The notes below the pieces were generated by a model. The model searched no databases. It saw nothing but the letters and a program-made list of their open reading frames with translations, and was not told where the DNA came from. A DNA stretch of 64,000 nucleotides from Luidia sarsii. Taxonomy: Eukaryota > Echinodermata > Asteroidea > Paxillosida > Luidiidae. The stretch is from assembly GCA_949987565.1 (NCBI GenBank), contig OX465110.1, positions 7,990,018-8,054,017 of the forward strand, written 5' to 3'. Below are positions 37,001 to 49,900 of this stretch, piece by piece. The translations under genes and the position numbers were made by a program. Within the stretch, counting starts at the first letter, position 1, and the number at the start of each line of letters is the position of its first letter.

Positions 37001-39236
37001 ATGATGAAATTATAGTCATGCAAAGAGAACCTACTTCCATCAGCGAGGAAACTTGTGTTGTATGGGCAGTAGCACATTACAGTCGGAGGAGAGAATCTGG
37101 AAAAAAAAACAGACTTTGCAAGTTAATATCTCCTTCAATATTGTTATGATGGAGCTAAAACTTGGCCTCCAGTGAGGCCTTGGAAAAGGCAATCGACCAA
37201 GATCAAGAAATCTCAAATCGGACATTTGATGATGAAATTATAATCATGCAAAGAGAACTTACTTCCATCAGCGAGGAAACTTGTGTTGTATGGGCAGTAG
37301 AACATTACAGTCGGCGGAGAGAATCTGGAAAGAAAAACAGACTTTGCGAGTTAATATCTCCTTCAATATTGTTATGATGGAGCTAAAACTTGGCCTCCAG
37401 TGAGGCCTTGGAAAGGCAATCGACCAGGATCAAGAAATCTCAAATCGGACATTTGATGATGAAATTATAGTCATGCAAAGAGAACTTACTTCCATCAGCG
37501 AGGCAACTTGTGTTGTATGGGCAGTAGCACATTACAGTCGGAGAAGAGAATCTGGAAAGAAAAACAGACTTTGCAAGTTAATATCTCCTTCAATATTGTT
37601 ATGATGGAGCTAAAACTTGGCCTCGGGTGAGGCCTTGGAAAAAGGAATCGACCAGTATCAAGAAATCTCAAATCGGACATTTGATGATGAAATTATAATC
37701 ATGCAAAGAGAACTTACTTCCATCAGCGAGGAAACTTGTGTTGTATGGGCAGTAGCACATTACAGTCGGAAGAGAGAATCTGGAAAGAAAAACAAACTTT
37801 GCGAGTTAATATCTCCTTCAATATTGTTATGATGGAGCTAAAACTTGGCCTCCAGTGAGGCCTTGGAAAAGGCAATCGACCAGTATCAAGAAATCTCAAA
37901 TCGGACATTTGATGATGAAATTATAGTCATGGAAAGAGAACTTACTTCCATCAGCGAGGAAACATGTGTTGTATGGGCAGTAGCACATTACAGTCGGAGG
38001 AGAGAATCTGGAAAGAAAAACAGACTTTGCAAGTTAATATCTCCTTCAATATCATTATGATGAAGCTGAAACTTGGCAAGTTAAAAGGCCTTGGAAAAGG
38101 CAATCGACCAGTATCAAGAAATCTCAAATCAGACATTTGATGATGAAATTATAGTCATGCAAAGATAACTTACTTCCATCAGCGAGGCAACTTGTGTTGT
38201 ATGGGCAGTAGCACATTACAGTCGGAGAAGAGAATCTTGAAAGAAAAACAGACTTTGCAAGTTAATATCTCCTTCAATATCACTATAATGAAGCTAAAAC
38301 TTGGCAAGTAAAAAGGCCTTGGAAAGGGCAATCGACCAGTATCAAGAAATCTCAAATCGGACATTTGATGATAAAATTATAATCATGCAAAGAGAACTTA
38401 CTTCCATCAGCGAGGCAACTTGTGTTGTATGGGCAGTAGCACATTACAGTCGGAGAAGAGAATCTGGAAAGAAAAACAGACTTTGCAAGTTAATATCTCT
38501 TTCAATACCACTATGATGAATCTAAAACTTGGCAAGTGAGAAGGCCTTGGAAAAGGCAATCGACCAGTATCAAGAAATCTTAAATCGGACATTTGAAGAT
38601 GAAATTATAGTCATGCAAAGAGAACTTACTTCCATCAGCGAGGCAACTTGTGTTGTATGGGCAGTAGCACATTAAGTCGGAGGAGAAAATCTGGAAAGAA
38701 AAACAGACTTTGCGAGTTAATATCTCCTTCAATATTGTTATGATGGACCTAAAACTTGGCCTCCAGTGACGCCTTGGAAAAGTCAATCGACTAGGATCAA
38801 GAAATCTCAAATCGGACATTTGATGATGAAAATATAGTCATGCAAAGAGAACTTACTTCCATCAGCGAGGCAACTTGTGTTGTATGGGCAGTAGCACATT
38901 ACAGTCGGAAGAGAGAATCTGGAAAGAAAAACAGACTTTGCAAGTTAATATCTCCTTCAATATTGTTATGATGGAGCTAAAACTTGGCCTCCAGTGAGGC
39001 CTTGGAAAAGGCAATCGACCAGGATCAAGAAATCTCAAATCGGACATTTGATGATGAAATTATAGTCATGCAAAGAGAACTTACTTCCATCAGCGAGGAA
39101 ACTTGTGTTGTATGGGCAGTAGCACATTACAGTCGGCGGAGAGATCCTGGAAAGAAAAACAGACTTTGCGAGTTAATATCTCCTTCAATATTGTTATGAT
39201 GGAGCTAAAACTTGGCCTCCAGTGAGGCCTTGGAAA
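33600..39236. repeat. Thirteen-monomer tandem duplication, period 2962 bp
   Basis: Units at about 33600-36561 and 36562-39236 correspond at +2962. Diagnostic pairs are GGCCTCGGGTGAGG (about 34661 and 37623), GACCAAGATC (about 34235 and 37197), GGCCTTGGAAAGGCAATCG with one A lost (about 34443 and 37405), CATGGAAAGAG (about 34967 and 37929), CAAATCAGAC (about 35162 and 38124), CAAAGATAAC (about 35200 and 38162), GAATCTTGAAAG (about 35270 and 38232) and GATGAAAATATAG (about 35864 and 38826). Differences near the 3' edge are CTTGCCCTCC (about 36024) and CAAATAGAAC (about 36110), both present only in the first copy. Confidence 0.83.
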
Positions 39237-40410
39237 CGGCAATCGACCAGTATCAAGAAATCTCAAATCGGACATTTGATGATGACATTATAGTCATGCA
39301 AAGAGAACCTACTTCCATCAGCGAGGAAACTTGTGTTGTATGGGCAGTAGCACATTACAGTCGGAGGAGAGAATCTGGAAAAAAAACAGACTTTGCAAGT
39401 TAATATCTCCTTCAATATCACTATAATGAAGCTGAAACTTGGCAAGTAAAAAGGCCTTGGAAAGGGCAATCGACCAGTATCAAGAAATCTCAAATCGGAC
39501 ATTTGATGATGACATTATAGTCATGCAAAGAGAACCTACTTCCATCAGCGAGGAAACTTGTGTTGTATGGGCAGTAGCACATTACAGTCGGAGGAGAGAA
39601 TCTGGAAAAAAAACAGACTTTGCAAGTTAATATCTCCTTCAATATCACTATAATGAAGCTGAAACTTGGCAAGTAAAAAGGCCTTGGAAAGGGCAATCGA
39701 CCAGTATCAAGAAATCTCAAATCGGACATTTGATGATAAAATTATAATCATGCAAAGAGAACTTACTTCCATCAGCGAGGCAACTTGTGTTGTATGGGCA
39801 GTAGCACATTACAGTCGGAGAAGAGAATCTGGAAAGAAAAACAGACTTTGCAAGTTAATATCTCTTTCAATACCACTATGATGAATCTAAAACTTGGCAA
39901 GTGAGAAGGCCTTGGAAAAGGCAATCGACCAGTATCAAGAAATCTTAAATCGGACATTTGAAGATGAAATTATAGTCATGCAAAGAGAACTTACTTCCAT
40001 CAGCGAGGCAACTTGTGTTGTATGGGCAGTAGCACATTAAGTCGGAGGAGAAAATCTGGAAAGAAAAACAGACTTTGCGAGTTAATATCTCCTTCAATAT
40101 TGTTATGATGGACCTAAAACTTGGCCTCCAGTGACGCCTTGGAAAAGTCAATCGACTAGGATCAAGAAATCTCAAATCGGACATTTGATGATGAAATTAT
40201 AGTTATGCAAAGAGAACTTACTTCCATCAGCGAGGCAACTTGTGTTGTATGGGCAGTAGCACATTACAGTCGGAAGAGAGAATCTGGAAAGAAAAACAGA
40301 CTTTGCAAGTTAATATCTCCTTCAATATTGTTATGATGGAGCTAAAACTTGGCCTCCAGTGAGGCCTTGGAAAAGGCAATCGACCAGGATCAAGAAATCT
40401 CAAATCGGAC
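38870..40410. repeat. Third dispersed copy of the 1365-bp block
   Basis: The series GATGACATTATAG, K-box, GATGACATTATAG, K-box, CAATACCACTATG K-box, CACATTAAGTCGG, GTGACGCC repeats the order at about 32265-33805 with an offset of 6605 bp. It partly overlaps the end of the 2962-bp duplication, which shows that separate amplification events have been superimposed. Confidence 0.68.
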
Positions 40411-43400
40411 ATTTGATGATGAAATTATAGTCATGCAAAGAGAACTTACTTCCATCAGCGAGGAAACTTGTGTTGTATGGGCAGTAGCACATTACAGTCG
40501 GCGGAGAGATCCTGGAAAGAAAAACAGACTTTGCGAGTTAATATCTCCTTCAATATTGTTATGATGGAGCTAAAACTTGGCCTCCAGTGAGGCCTTGGAA
40601 AAGGCAATCGACCAGAATCAAGAAATCTCAAATCGGACATTTGATGATGAAATTATAGTCATGCAAAGAGAACTTACTTCCATCAGCGAGGAAACTTGTG
40701 TTGTATGGGCAGTAGAACATTACAGTCGGCGGAGAGAATCTGGATAGAAAAACAGACTTTGCGTGTTAATATCTCCTTTAATATTGTTATGATGGAGCTA
40801 AAACTTGGCCTCCAGTGAGGCCTTGGAAAAGGCAATCGACCAGGATCAAGAAATCTCAAATCGGACATTTGATGATGAAATTATAATCACGCAAAGAGAA
40901 CTTACTTCCATCAGCGAGGAAACTTGTGTTGTATGGGCAGTAGAACATTACAGTCGGCGGAGAGAATCTGGAAAGAAAAACAGACTTTGCGAGTTAATAT
41001 CTTCTTCAATATTGTTATGATGGAGCTAAAACTTGGCCTCCAGTGAGGCCTTGGAAAGGCAATCGACCAGGATCAAGAAATCTCAAATCGGACATTTGAT
41101 GATGAAATTATAGTCATGCAAAGAGAACTTACTTCCATCAGCGAGGCAACTTGTGTTGTATGGGCAGTAGCACATTACAGTCGGAGAAGAGAATCTGGAA
41201 AGTAAAACAGACTTTGCAAGTTAATATCTCCTTCAATATTGTTATGATGGAGCTAAAACTTGGCCTCCAGTGAGGCCTTGGAAAAGGCAATCGACCAGGA
41301 TCAAGAAATCTCAAATCGGACATTTGATGATGAAATTATAGTCATGCAAAGAGAACTTACTTCCATCAGCGAGGAAACTTGTGTTGTATGGGCAGTAGAA
41401 CATTACAGTCGGCGGAGAGAATCTGGATAGAAAACAGACTTTGCGTGTTAATATCTCCTTTAATATTGTTATGATGGAGCTAAAACTTGGCCTCCAGTGA
41501 GGCCTTGGAAAAGGCAATCGACCAGGATCAAGAAATCTCAAATCGGACATTTGATGATGAAATTATAATCACGCAAAGAGAACTTACTTCCATCAGCGAG
41601 GAAACTTGTGTTGTATGGGCAGTAGAACATTACAGTCGGCGGAGAGAATCTGGAAAGAAAAACAGACTTTGCGAGTTAATATCTTCTTCAATATTGTTAT
41701 GATGGAGCTAAAACTTGGCCTCCAGTGAGGCCTTGGAAAGGCAATCGACCAGGATCAAGAAATCTCAAATCGGACATTTGATGATGAAATTATAGTCATG
41801 CAAAGAGAACTTACTTCCATCAGCGAGGCAACTTGTGTTGTATGGGCAGTAGCACATTACAGTCGGAGAAGAGAATCTGGAAAGAAAAACAGACTTTGCA
41901 AGTTAATATCTCCTTCAATATTGTTATGATGGAGCTAAAACTTGGCCTCCAGTGAGGCCTTGGAAAAAGGAATCGACCAGTATCAAGAAATCTCAAATCG
42001 GACATTTGATGATGAAATTATAATCATGCAAAGAGAACTTACTTCCATCAGCGAGGAAACTTGTGTTGTATGGGCAGTAGCACATTACAGTCGGAAGAGA
42101 GAATCTGGAAAGAAAAACAGACTTTGCGAGTTAATATCTCCTTCAATATTGTTATGATGGAGCTAAAACTTGGCCTCCAGTGAGGCCTTGGAAAAGGCAA
42201 TCGACCAGTATCAAGAAATCTCAAATCGGACATTTGATGATGAAATTATAGTCATGGAAAGAGAACTTACTTCCATCAGCGAGGAAACATGTGTTGTATG
42301 GGCAGTAGCACATTACAGTCGGAGGAGAGAATCTGGAAAGAAAAACAGACTTTGCAAGTTAATATCTCCTTCAATAATGTTATGGAGCTAAAACTTGGCC
42401 TCCAGCGAGGCCTTGGAAAAGGCAATCGACCAGGAACAAGAAATCTCAAATCGGACATTTGATGATGAAATTATAGTCATGCAAAGAGAACTTACTTCCA
42501 TCAGCGAGGCAACTTGTGTTGTATGGGCAGTAGCACATTACAGTCGGAAGAGAGAATCTGGAAAGAAAAACAGACTTTGCAAGTTCATATCTCCTTCAAT
42601 ATTGTTATGATGGAGCTAAAACTTGGCCTCCAGTGAGGCCTTGGAAAAGGCAATCGACCAGGATCAAGAAATCTCAAATCGGACATTTGATGATGAAATT
42701 ATAGTCATGCAAAGAGAACTTACTTCCATCAGCGAGGCAACTTGTGTTGTATGGGCAGTAGCACATTAAGTCGGAGGAGAAAATCTGGAAAGAAAAACAG
42801 ACTTTGCGAGTTAATATCTCCTTCAATATTGTTATGATGGACCTAAAACTTGGCCTCCAGTGACGCCTTGGAAAAGTCAATCGACTAGGATCAAGAAATC
42901 TCAAATCGGACATTTGATGATGAAATTATAGTTATGCAAAGAGAACTTACTTCCATCAGCGAGGCAACTTGTGTTGTATGGGCAGTAGCACATTACAGTC
43001 GGAAGAGAGAATCTGGAAAGAAAAACAGACTTTGCAAGTTAATATCTCCTTCAATATTGTTATGATGGAGCTAAAACTTGGCCTCCAGTGAGGCCTTGGA
43101 AAAGGCAATCGACCAGGATCAAGAAATCTCAAATCGGACATTTGATGATGAAATTATAGTCATGCAAAGAGAACTTACTTCCATCAGCGAGGAAACTTGT
43201 GTTGTATGGGCAGTAGCACATTACAGTCGGCGGAGAGATCCTGGAAAGAAAAACAGACTTTGCGAGTTAATATCTCCTACAATATTGTTATGATGGAGCT
43301 AAAACTTGGCCTCCAGTGAGGCCTTGGAAACGGCAATCGACCAGTATCAAGAAATCTCAAATCGGACATTTGATGATGAAATTATAGTCATGCAAAGAGA

Positions 43401-46400
43401 ACCTACTTCCATCAGCGAGGAAACTTGTGTTGTATGGGCAGTAGCACATTACAGTCGGAGGAGAGAATCTGGAAAAAAAAACAGACTTTGCAAGTTAATA
43501 TCTCCTTCAATATTGTTATGATGGAGCTAAAACTTGGCCTCCAGTGAGGCCTTGGAAAAGGCAATCGACCAGGATCAAGAAATCTCAAATCGGACATTTG
43601 ATGATGAAATTATAGTCATGCAAAGAGAACTTACTTCCATTAGCGAGGAAACTTGTGTTGTATGGGCAGTAGAACATTACAGTCGGCGGAGAGAATCTGG
43701 ATAGAAAAACAGACTTTGCGTGTTAATATCTCCTTTAATATTGTTATGATGGAGCTAAAACTTGGCCTCCAGTGAGGCCTTGGAAAAGGCAATCGACCAG
43801 GATCAAGAAATCTCAAATCGGACATTTGATGATGAAATTATAATCACGCAAAGAGAACTTACTTCCATCAGCGAGGAAACTTGTGTTGTATGGGCAGTAG
43901 AACATTACAGTCGGCGGAGAGAATCTGGAAAGAAAAGCAGACTTTGCGAGTTAATATCTCCTTCAATATTGTTATGATGGAGCTAAAACTTGGCCTCCAG
44001 TGAGGCCTTGGAAAGGCAATCGACCAGGATCAAGAAATCTCAAATCGGACATTTGATGATGAAATTATAGTCATGCAAAGAGAACTTACTTCCATCAGCG
44101 AGGCAACTTGTGTTGTATGGGCAGTAGCACATTACAGTCGGAGAAGAGAATCTGGAAAGAAAAACAGACTTTGCAAGTTAATATCTCCTTCAATATTGTT
44201 ATGATGGAGCTAAAACTTGGCCTCCAGTGAGGCCTTGGAAAAAGGAATCGACCAGTATCAAGAAATCTCAAATCGGACATTTGATGATGAAATTATAATC
44301 ATGCAAAGAGAACTTACTTCCATCAGCGAGGAAACTTGTGTTGTATGGGCAGTAGCACATTACAGTCGGAAGAGAGAATCTGGAAAGAAAAACAGACTTT
44401 GCGAGTTAATATCTCCTTCAATATTGTTATGATGGAGCTAAAACTTGGCCTCCAGTGAGGCCTTGGAAAAGGCAATCGACCAGTATCAAGAAATCTCAAA
44501 TCGGACATTTGATGATGAAATTATAGTCATGGAAAGAGAACTTACTTCCATCAGCGAGGAAACATGTGTTGTATGGGCAGTAGCACATTACAGTCGGAGG
44601 AGAGAATCTGGAAAGAAAAACAGACTTTGCAAGTTAATATCTCCTTCAATATCATTATGATGAAGCTGAAACTTGGCAAGTTAAAAGGCCTTGGAAAAGG
44701 CAATCGACCAGTATCAAGAAATCTCAAATCAGACATTTGATGATGAAATTATAGTCATGCAAAGATAACTTACTTCCATCAGCGAGGCAACTTGTGTTGT
44801 ATGGGCAGTAGCACATTACAGTCGGAGGAGAGAATCTCGAAAGAAAAACAGACTTACCAAGTTAATATCTCCTTCAATAATGTTATGGAGCTAAAACTTG
44901 GCCTCCAGCGAGGCCTTGGAAAAGGCAATCGACCAGGAACAAGAAATCTCAAATCGGACATTTGATGATGAAATTATAGTCATGCAAAGAGAACTTACTT
45001 CCATCAGCGAGGCAACTTGTGTTGTATAGGCAGTAGCACATTAAAGTCGGAGAAGAGAATCTGGAAAGAAAAACAGACTTTGCAAGTTAATATCTCCTTC
45101 AATATTGTTATGATGGAGCTAAAACTTGGCCTCCAGTGAGGCCTTGGAAAAAAGGAATCGACCAGTATCAAGAAATCTCAAATCGGACATTTGATGATGA
45201 AATTATAATCTTCCAAAGAGAACTTACTTCCATCAGCGAGGAAACTTGTGTTGTATGGGCAGTAGCACATTACAGTCGGAAGAGAGAATCTGGAAAGAAA
45301 AACAGACTTTGCGAGTTAATATCTCCTTCAATATTGTTATGATGGAGCTAAAACTTGGCCTCCAGTGAGGCCTTGGAAAAGGCAATCGACCAGTATCAAG
45401 AAATCTCAAATCGGACATTTGATGATGAAATTATAGTCATGCAAAGAGAACTTACTTCCATCAGCGAGGAAACATGTGTTGTATGGGCAGTAGCACATTA
45501 CAGTCGGAGGAGAGAATCTGGAAAGAAAAACAGACTTTGCAAGTTAATATCTCCTACAATATCATTATGATGAAGCTGAAACTTGGCAAGTTAAAAGGCC
45601 TTGGAAAAGGCAATCGACCAGTATCAAGAAATCTCAAATCGGACATTTGATGATGAAATTATAGTCATGCAAAGAGAACTTACTTCCATCAGCGAGGCAA
45701 CTTGTGTTGTATGGGCAGTAGCACATTACAGTCGGAGGAGAGAATCTCGACAGAAAAACAGACTTTGCAAGTTAATATCTCCTTCAATATTGTTATGATG
45801 GAGCTAAAACTTGGCCTCCAGTGAGGCCTTGGAAAAGGCAATCGACCAGGATCAAGAAATCTCAAATCGGACATTTGATGATGAAATTATAGTCATGCAA
45901 AGAGAACTTACTTCCATCAGCGAGGCAACTTGTGTTGTATGGGCAGTAGCACATTACAGTCGGCGGAGAGAATCTGGAAAGAAAAACAGACTTTGCGAGT
46001 TAATATCTCCTTCAATATCACTATGATGAATCTAAAACTTGGCAAGTTAAAAGGCCTTGGAAAAGGCAATCGACCAGTATCAAGAAATCTCAAATCGGAC
46101 ATTTGATGATGAAATTATAGTCATGCAAAGAGAACTTACTTCCATCAGCGAGGCAACTTGTGTTGTATGGGCAGTAGCACATTACAGTCGGAGAAGAGAA
46201 TCTGGAAAGAAAAACAGACTTTGCAAGTTAATATCTCCTTCAATATTGTTATGATGGAGCTAAAACTTGGCCTCCAGTGAGGCCTTGGAAAAGGCAATCG
46301 ACCAGGATCAAGAAATCTCAAATCGGACATTTGATGATGAAATTATAGTCATGCAAAGAGAACTTACTTCCATTAGCGAGGAAACTTGTGTTTTATGGGC

Positions 46401-46943
46401 AGTAGCACATTACAGTCGGCGGAGAGAATCTGGAAAGAAAAACAGACTTTGCAAGTTAATATCTCCTTCAATATTGTTATGATGGAGCTAAAACTTGGCC
46501 TCCAGTGAGGCCTTGGAAAAGGCAATCGACCAGTATCAAGAAATCTCAAATCGGACATTTGATGATGAAATTATAGTAATGCAAAGAGAACCTACTTCCA
46601 TCAGCGAGGAAACTTGTGTTGTATGGGCAGTAGCACATTACAGTCGGAAGAGAGAATCTGGAAAAAAAACCAGACTTTGCAATTTAATATCTCCTTCAAT
46701 ATCACTATGATGAAGCTGAAACTTGGCAAGTAGAAAGGCCTTGGAAAGGGCAATCGACCAGTATCAAGAAATCTCAAATCGGACATTTGATGATAAAATT
46801 ATAATCATGCAAAGAGAACTTACTTCCATCAGCGAGGCAACTTGTGTTGTATGGGCAGTAGCACATTACAGTCGGAAGAGAGAATCTGGAAAGAAAAACA
46901 GACTTTGCAAGTTAATATCTCCTTCAATATTGTTATGATGGAG
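40114..46943. repeat. 6830-bp higher-order unit, copy 1 (30 monomers)
   Basis: First copy of the largest clean tandem duplication in the window. Its start is fixed by GATGGACCTAAAAC (C at 40113) facing GATGGAGCTAAAAC (G at 46943); homology begins just after. It carries many private marks that recur at +6830: CAGAATCAAG, GCGTGTTAATATC, AATCACGCAAAG, CTGGAAAGTAAAAC, GGATAGAAAACAG with one A lost, CAATAATGTTATGGAG with three bases lost, CAAGTTCATATC, CTTACCAAG, TTGTATAGGC, ATCTTCCAAAG and AATCTCGACAG. One substitution was found between copies (T at 46374, C at 53204). Inside it sits a 682-bp near-repeat (for example at about 40805 and 41487). Confidence 0.87.
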
Positions 46944-49900
46944 CTAAAACTTGGCCTCCAGTGACGCCTTGGAAAAGTCAATCGACTAGGATCAAGAAAT
47001 CTCAAATCGGACATTTGATGATGAAATTATAGTTATGCAAAGAGAACTTACTTCCATCAGCGAGGCAACTTGTGTTGTATGGGCAGTAGCACATTACAGT
47101 CGGAAGAGAGAATCTGGAAAGAAAAACAGACTTTGCAAGTTAATATCTCCTTCAATATTGTTATGATGGAGCTAAAACTTGGCCTCCAGTGAGGCCTTGG
47201 AAAAGGCAATCGACCAGGATCAAGAAATCTCAAATCGGACATTTGATGATGAAATTATAGTCATGCAAAGAGAACTTACTTCCATCAGCGAGGAAACTTG
47301 TGTTGTATGGGCAGTAGCACATTACAGTCGGCGGAGAGATCCTGGAAAGAAAAACAGACTTTGCGAGTTAATATCTCCTTCAATATTGTTATGATGGAGC
47401 TAAAACTTGGCCTCCAGTGAGGCCTTGGAAAAGGCAATCGACCAGAATCAAGAAATCTCAAATCGGACATTTGATGATGAAATTATAGTCATGCAAAGAG
47501 AACTTACTTCCATCAGCGAGGAAACTTGTGTTGTATGGGCAGTAGAACATTACAGTCGGCGGAGAGAATCTGGATAGAAAAACAGACTTTGCGTGTTAAT
47601 ATCTCCTTTAATATTGTTATGATGGAGCTAAAACTTGGCCTCCAGTGAGGCCTTGGAAAAGGCAATCGACCAGGATCAAGAAATCTCAAATCGGACATTT
47701 GATGATGAAATTATAATCACGCAAAGAGAACTTACTTCCATCAGCGAGGAAACTTGTGTTGTATGGGCAGTAGAACATTACAGTCGGCGGAGAGAATCTG
47801 GAAAGAAAAACAGACTTTGCGAGTTAATATCTTCTTCAATATTGTTATGATGGAGCTAAAACTTGGCCTCCAGTGAGGCCTTGGAAAGGCAATCGACCAG
47901 GATCAAGAAATCTCAAATCGGACATTTGATGATGAAATTATAGTCATGCAAAGAGAACTTACTTCCATCAGCGAGGCAACTTGTGTTGTATGGGCAGTAG
48001 CACATTACAGTCGGAGAAGAGAATCTGGAAAGTAAAACAGACTTTGCAAGTTAATATCTCCTTCAATATTGTTATGATGGAGCTAAAACTTGGCCTCCAG
48101 TGAGGCCTTGGAAAAGGCAATCGACCAGGATCAAGAAATCTCAAATCGGACATTTGATGATGAAATTATAGTCATGCAAAGAGAACTTACTTCCATCAGC
48201 GAGGAAACTTGTGTTGTATGGGCAGTAGAACATTACAGTCGGCGGAGAGAATCTGGATAGAAAACAGACTTTGCGTGTTAATATCTCCTTTAATATTGTT
48301 ATGATGGAGCTAAAACTTGGCCTCCAGTGAGGCCTTGGAAAAGGCAATCGACCAGGATCAAGAAATCTCAAATCGGACATTTGATGATGAAATTATAATC
48401 ACGCAAAGAGAACTTACTTCCATCAGCGAGGAAACTTGTGTTGTATGGGCAGTAGAACATTACAGTCGGCGGAGAGAATCTGGAAAGAAAAACAGACTTT
48501 GCGAGTTAATATCTTCTTCAATATTGTTATGATGGAGCTAAAACTTGGCCTCCAGTGAGGCCTTGGAAAGGCAATCGACCAGGATCAAGAAATCTCAAAT
48601 CGGACATTTGATGATGAAATTATAGTCATGCAAAGAGAACTTACTTCCATCAGCGAGGCAACTTGTGTTGTATGGGCAGTAGCACATTACAGTCGGAGAA
48701 GAGAATCTGGAAAGAAAAACAGACTTTGCAAGTTAATATCTCCTTCAATATTGTTATGATGGAGCTAAAACTTGGCCTCCAGTGAGGCCTTGGAAAAAGG
48801 AATCGACCAGTATCAAGAAATCTCAAATCGGACATTTGATGATGAAATTATAATCATGCAAAGAGAACTTACTTCCATCAGCGAGGAAACTTGTGTTGTA
48901 TGGGCAGTAGCACATTACAGTCGGAAGAGAGAATCTGGAAAGAAAAACAGACTTTGCGAGTTAATATCTCCTTCAATATTGTTATGATGGAGCTAAAACT
49001 TGGCCTCCAGTGAGGCCTTGGAAAAGGCAATCGACCAGTATCAAGAAATCTCAAATCGGACATTTGATGATGAAATTATAGTCATGGAAAGAGAACTTAC
49101 TTCCATCAGCGAGGAAACATGTGTTGTATGGGCAGTAGCACATTACAGTCGGAGGAGAGAATCTGGAAAGAAAAACAGACTTTGCAAGTTAATATCTCCT
49201 TCAATAATGTTATGGAGCTAAAACTTGGCCTCCAGCGAGGCCTTGGAAAAGGCAATCGACCAGGAACAAGAAATCTCAAATCGGACATTTGATGATGAAA
49301 TTATAGTCATGCAAAGAGAACTTACTTCCATCAGCGAGGCAACTTGTGTTGTATGGGCAGTAGCACATTACAGTCGGAAGAGAGAATCTGGAAAGAAAAA
49401 CAGACTTTGCAAGTTCATATCTCCTTCAATATTGTTATGATGGAGCTAAAACTTGGCCTCCAGTGAGGCCTTGGAAAAGGCAATCGACCAGGATCAAGAA
49501 ATCTCAAATCGGACATTTGATGATGAAATTATAGTCATGCAAAGAGAACTTACTTCCATCAGCGAGGCAACTTGTGTTGTATGGGCAGTAGCACATTAAG
49601 TCGGAGGAGAAAATCTGGAAAGAAAAACAGACTTTGCGAGTTAATATCTCCTTCAATATTGTTATGATGGACCTAAAACTTGGCCTCCAGTGACGCCTTG
49701 GAAAAGTCAATCGACTAGGATCAAGAAATCTCAAATCGGACATTTGATGATGAAATTATAGTTATGCAAAGAGAACTTACTTCCATCAGCGAGGCAACTT
49801 GTGTTGTATGGGCAGTAGCACATTACAGTCGGAAGAGAGAATCTGGAAAGAAAAACAGACTTTGCAAGTTAATATCTCCTTCAATATTGTTATGATGGAG